DNA of 64,000 nucleotides, taken from positions 655,001 to 719,000 of the forward strand of contig NC_134013.1 in NCBI RefSeq assembly GCF_040712315.1, given 5' to 3'. This stretch comes from Castanea sativa. Its lineage: Eukaryota; Streptophyta; Magnoliopsida; Fagales; Fagaceae. Below the pieces are notes generated by a model, which did no database searches, had not been told where the DNA came from, and was given only the letters and a program-made list of their open reading frames with translations. Position numbers and translations under genes: made by a program. This document shows positions 59,982 through 64,000 of the stretch, in pieces; the first letter of the stretch is position 1; every line of letters begins with the position of its first letter.

Positions 59982-62629
59982 ATAAACCCAGAAAGGCAGA
60001 AACCCAATCCCTCTTCTCTATGGCCCAGAAACCCAATCCCTCTTCTCCCTCCACCACCGGTCACCCCAATCCATATATTTTAAATAGAAGAGGCTTACTA
60101 TTGTGCAATCATCAGAGAAGAGGGATTTTTTGTAAGAATTATTAAACCAAAGCACTGATTTCCATACCTTTAAAATGAACTGTTGTTTGTACCTCATCAG
60201 AATCTTTGATTGGTTGGTCGTAGGTTCTGCACTTTTCTTAAGGTGGTGATTATATTTGATGGGTTGAAGCTTGTAATTGAATTAGTTTGGTCACAATAGC
60301 GAGTATGCCATAGAATCTGATTGTTTTAATATTGATTTGAAATTTTATTGGAATTCTTGAAAGCAATTCCACGTGTGAGGGAGGATTTAACAAACAAACT
60401 ACATAGGCATTCTTCACCATCAGGGTTTCAATGCCATTTGTCTCTTTTTTTCTATTTCCACCACCACAAGCACTAATGTTGAAACAATTTCAGGGCTGAT
60501 CTGAAGTCATGACACAAACAAATATCTAAAGAAAATTAATTTAGATATTCAAATTAATTTCAGGGCTGATCTGAAGTCATGACACAAACAATCTTCCTTC
60601 GATAATAATAGTTGTAGAATGGTGACTACAAAATTCCATGAGAAAGCCCATAAATCCATTTGTGTTCCTCTGGTGTTTCATTTTTGGTGTCATGGCATCA
60701 GCATACTATGTTCTTGTTCCAATTTACATGTGGATCAAAGATCAATTCGTGCCTAAAGGTCAACCAATCTGAGAGGGAATTTCTTGGCTTCTGCACCTGA
60801 TTGTAATATTCTATCCATATGATTTCATTTTCTTCCCTCATTTGTAAACAAGTCAGCACCTTTAATAGCCCTTTCCATGGTTCTGTTGATGCTCTTGAAA
60901 ATAAGTTTGCACTAGAGTCTAGTCTTCTGTAGTTTTATGTATCTATGTTCAGTTATTAGATAGGGATTGGGTTTCTAGGTTACAGAGAAGACGGATTGGG
61001 TTTCTACCTTTCTGGGTTTACAGTGAAGTCAGAGAGAGCGAATACGTATAAGGGTTTTAGTTTTTAGTATTTTTTTTAATAGGTGGTGTAGTTAACTAGG
61101 GTTAGTTGGATTAAGTTTACTTAAGTACTCATGTGCAATGCACATGCCATTTTTTTACACATGTCAGTTTATTAAAGCAGTTTGTAGCATTAGGCTATAA
61201 CTAATTTTGTAACTAAACTTTGTCCATAATTGTATATGTATGCTATCTCCCTCGGTCTGGTTTTACTCATTGACATTAGCTATATATAAATTTGATTGTA
61301 AGCAACATATCAAAGCTGGGGTAGATGCCTAGATTTTACCCTTTAATTGAATGTTTTGACTCATTCTGTATCTAGATTTTCTTAGTTTAGAATGACAAGC
61401 AAGGGTGGTTTGCTAATCTCTTAGGAATTGCATGATGGTGAAATAGTAAACTAATCAGTTTGGTACAGGTTTTCCAAATCATTTTATAGGTAGTGAACCA
61501 ATGATAGAGATTTACTGAAAATTCTTGAGGTCAACTACATGCAATAGCTATCAAAATTATGAAATTATTCCTGATACATGAAGAAATTGGACAGCCAGAC
61601 TCGAACTTTTTTAAAATTTTAAGGATTAAAATGAATTACTGAACAAGATACAATTTAGTTGCTATATTGACCTCAGGCTGTAGATGGGTATATTTAATAT
61701 TAATAATGCATCTCAAGTTTACTTACGAAGGATTGGCTTGAGCTCAAACGCAACAAGCAAGGAAATAACTTGCAGAAAGCTTTTGCGGTCCATTGGCTTG
61801 ACATTCTTGAAACATTGATGCCATTGTAATTGCTAAATCAAGTTGATACTTTAACATGAATTACATGGATCTAATGTTTTACCTTACTTGTGTGGTGCAA
61901 TTGCAGGTTGAAAATTTGCAACCTTCATTCCAAGGAAATGCCAGATATAGAAACACATGGGAAGGTCTTACTACTATTGTTCATAATCAAGGATGGAGAC
62001 AGTTGTTTGCAGGTCTAAGCATTAACTATATAAAGGTAATTGTTGATAGTTACTTTATACATGCTCTGTCTGGATTTCAGATTGATGGTTTTCAAGATAT
62101 TGTCTTCTAGTTAAATTCTTCTGTAATGGCTGCATTTTTCTGTGGTTAGCTTTCTAGGATTTCATGTTGGCCAGAATGTGCATTAGCATATATTAATTGA
62201 TCTTCTTGAAGCACTGCAACAATGTGGTGTTATGCTCTCACTAAATATATTTCTTACCAAAAACATGCATGTGCAGAGAGTAGTTCTTTTTCTTATAGTT
62301 CAATGAAGTAGGTTTGTCTGTCTATGATGTATCTATCATTGTTGCTTCAAAGAAGAATTTTATACTCTGATTGCTTAGACCAATCTTTTTAAGGTGTGGA
62401 GTACAAGTTCATAGACCACTTAGGCTATTAAGAAGAGAATACAAAGTTATTAAGGGTGACCTTGTTTGTGTGATTGGTCTCTTGAAGCACAAGTGTGTTG
62501 CTTACAATGATTATATTATGTTCTTAGATTGTTCCTTCTGTGGCCATTGGTTTCACTGCGTATGACATGATGAAGTTTTGGCTCCGCATCCCACCTCGAC
62601 AGAGGACTCAATCAATATCTGCTGCCTAA
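55534..62629 (+). CDS. CoAc1: Mitochondrial coenzyme A-type carrier, complete (unit 4)
   Basis: Exons 55534-55725, 57494-57579, 57718-57925, 58885-59017, 59276-59460, 61907-62035 and 62528-62629 total 1035 bp, giving 344 residues plus stop. All introns are GT-AG with matching phases. The product has three mitochondrial-carrier repeats, each with a PX(D/E)XX(R/K)-type motif: APLERIK near 55, YPLDLART near 151 and YPLDVVRR near 257. [19 protein letters not shown] and [20 protein letters not shown] resemble plant CoA transporters of the inner mitochondrial membrane. Two oddities against the sister copies: Arg142 replaces Gly (SAARGTAV versus SAAGGTAV), and Ala199-Cys200 replaces Val-Arg. Both lie at conserved positions, so activity is not certain. 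The ATG is the first in frame and gives a normal N-terminus. Other adenine-nucleotide or CoA-related substrates are possible. Confidence 0.88.
60484..60594 (+). repeat. Direct repeat inside the MULE
   Basis: AATTTCAGGGCTGATCTGAA followed by GTCATGACACAAACAA occurs at about 60486 and again at about 60556, about 70 bp apart. TTTCAG at its start could act as a splice acceptor in either copy. Confidence 0.75.
60638..60772 (+). CDS. Small membrane-protein ORF carried in the MULE, 44 residues
   Basis: ATG at 60638 opens a 44-codon frame ending TGA at 60770-60772. It begins MRKPINPF, continues through a hydrophobic span of about residues 8-31 ([20 protein letters not shown]) and ends with a charged tail [11 protein letters not shown]. 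Positive residues before the helix and a short polar tail look like a single-pass small membrane protein. I do not recognise the family. Upstream acceptor-like TTTCAG sequences suggest capture of a spliced host gene. It could also be chance: the frame is short and expression is unknown. Confidence 0.4.
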   Translation: MRKPINPFVFLWCFIFGVMASAYYVLVPIYMWIKDQFVPKGQPI

Positions 62630-62732
62630 TTCCTTTGGAATAAGACCATAAATGCAACTTGACATTGGCTTTGCAATGCAGAATGATGCACGATCTACAG
62701 ATGCAAGTAATCAACAAAGGTGTCCTCAAAAT
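62630..62732 (+). other. Carrier 3' UTR region, unit 4
   Basis: Directly follows the TAA and is conserved with 18520-18618. The flank is interrupted at 62733 by an inserted element. Confidence 0.55.
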
Positions 62733-63379
62733 CATTGTTATTGATTCCATTCCATTCCGGCCGGAACGGCTGGAATTTTTCGTTCCGGTATGCAAACCGG
62801 TACCAGGATACCCATCGTTCCACCTCGGGCCAGATTTCGGGCCATTCCGGTCCATTCCGGCCGTTCCGGCCAATTCCGGCCGAGATGTGAATTCCGGCCG
62901 GTACATGATTTGGCCTATGGAAAAAAAAAAATTATTATTTGATGGCTAATATTATGTTATAAATTTTGTTGGCTTATTAGTTATTAATTATTATGGGCTT
63001 ATGTAATGAGTAATGACTTGTTATAAATCTTCTTATTATTTGATGTTGTATTGAGGTTTAAGACATAAGAGTTAAGACTAAATGTTTTGTATTATTTGAT
63101 ATTTAGTTATTGTCTTCTAAATCTTCTTATTGTGTGATGTTAAATAGATGTTATATTGATGTTTAAGACTTAAGAGTTAAGACTAAATGATTTGTATTAT
63201 TTGAAATTTAGTTATTTATTTATTAGAATTGACTATTTTATGTTTTACAAGAATATATATAATTTAATTTTTAGGAACCCGAAACACCTTAAAACGGTAC
63301 GCCGAAATCGGCCGGTACCGAAATATTCCATTCCACTGGACAAACCGAAACGGGGTCCGAAACGGTATTAATAACAATG
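62733..63379. mobile_element. 8-bp-TSD DNA element with CCGG-rich ends, 647 bp
   Basis: Left end CATTGTTATTGATTCC and reversed right end CATTGTTATTAATACC are flanked by CTCAAAAT on both sides (62725-62732, 63380-63387). Unit 2 has one CTCAAAATAATACTC near 18616. The 8-bp duplication suggests hAT. The ends are packed with TTCCGGCCGG-like motifs, while the middle is AT-rich. A 117-codon frame across the left end is compositional and not a gene. Confidence 0.8.
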
Positions 63380-63387
63380 CTCAAAAT

Positions 63388-64000
63388 AATACTCTATGAT
63401 TGTCTTAGTTAATGATTAGTAACATATGGTGAACTAAAGTGGGTCCAAATTATAAACTTGGAGTCATAAGTCTGTTGAGAATCTATCTATATTCAATGCA
63501 GTGTGCTTGTTTTATTGGGGAGAAATAATTTTATATGTAAAATTTTTTCCTTTTTAAAGCCGTTTAATCATATGGCAGGAAAAAGTTATTTGATTTTTTC
63601 CCAATTGTTATTGAATTAATGTTGCTTGGTTTAAAGGCTATGCTGTATATCCTAGGGTTAAGCTCTTTTGGATATACATCACTGTCAGTTTGTTTAAGAC
63701 TTTCTCTCTTTTCCTTGTGTATGTGTGTTAAAATACTTTTAGTATTCTTAAAAAAAGAAAAGAAAAAGATGTTTGGTTTAAACCTTATTTTTGGTAAGTA
63801 ATTTTTTGGGTTAAAACCATTGCCACAAGATGAATTGAGAATTCAAAATCATATACCGCTAATAGGATACACAAGCTTTGATATTTATAATTGATATGAT
63901 AAGTTGGGAAACTGTTAAACAACTTGGGATTGATTGTGACTAGCTCAAAGGCAGCCTGTTATATTTGGGACACTAGCAATTTTGAAGATTACATCTCATA
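63388..64000. other. Unit 4 carrier 3' flank, continues past the window
   Basis: Matches 18610-19240 and 495-870. In the earlier units this flank leads to the Copia remnant and a kinase gene, so a further kinase copy is predicted beyond 64000. No gene is seen within it. Confidence 0.65.

Larger units (their letters stand above)
59760..61225. mobile_element. Mutator-like element with about 280-bp inverted repeats, carrier intron 5
   Basis: Left end GTACAAAGTTTAGCTACAAA and reversed right end GGACAAAGTTTAGTTACAAA open inverted repeats reaching about 60044 and 60953. The perfect 9-bp target duplication ATAATTGTA (59751-59759, 61226-61234) flanks it; unit 2 has one copy near 17120. Long inverted repeats plus a 9-bp duplication define a MULE. 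A long (CT)n run near 59937 lies in the left arm. No transposase. The interior holds a small ORF. Confidence 0.9.

Noticed and set aside
62553..62906. 117-codon minus-strand frame near the carrier 3' end
   Set aside because: It spans carrier exon 7 antisense and the CCGG-rich transposon end; composition explains the open frame.

Overview
The window is nuclear DNA of a flowering plant, most likely a woody eudicot. Genes have short exons and AT-rich introns. They sit among Ty3/gypsy, Copia, LINE, hAT, Mutator, Helitron and MITE sequences, and there is one chloroplast insertion. Gag sequences like those of Fagaceae elements make an oak relative plausible, but this is inference. No bacterial operon, tRNA, rRNA or CRISPR array was found.

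The backbone is a tandemly repeated unit: a mitochondrial carrier gene on the + strand, a shared 3' flank, a decayed Copia gag fragment carrying a MITE, then a G-type lectin (S-domain) receptor kinase gene on the - strand with its upstream region. Unit 1 (about 490-9655) keeps only the carrier 3' flank plus kinase A (3676-7971), which has one visible nonsense codon. Unit 2 (about 16130-30260) keeps carrier exons 4-7 plus kinase B (21973-26167), an apparently intact seven-exon gene of 826 residues. Unit 3 (about 36700-49842) keeps carrier exons 2-4 (exon 4 cut by a deletion) plus kinase C (43276-47535), a heavily damaged pseudogene. Unit 4 (55088 to the right edge) has a complete seven-exon carrier gene (55534-62629, 344 residues, CoAc1-like). 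Its 3' flank runs off the window, so a fourth kinase copy may follow.

Mobile DNA separates and edits the units. A Tat-lineage gypsy element lacking its 3' LTR (9656-16128) runs into carrier intron 3 of unit 2. A minus-strand element remnant with an antisense ORF (about 30957-34101), followed by a plus-strand LTR-PBS-gag piece (to about 36700), runs into carrier intron 1 of unit 3. A 2.4-kb solo LTR (39023-41417) sits in intron 3 of unit 3. A 5'-truncated LINE (49843-55087) lies between units 3 and 4. Smaller insertions are a 401-bp Helitron and a petD-region chloroplast fragment upstream of kinase B; a hAT-like element carrying an EXO70 5' gene fragment, 94 bp upstream of kinase C; a Mutator-like element with long inverted repeats and a 44-codon ORF in carrier intron 5 of unit 4; and an 8-bp-TSD element with CCGG-rich ends just past that gene.

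The carrier would move coenzyme A or a related nucleotide cofactor across the inner mitochondrial membrane. The kinases would be plasma-membrane receptors. Nothing in the sequence links the two functionally; their pairing looks like the result of segmental duplication.
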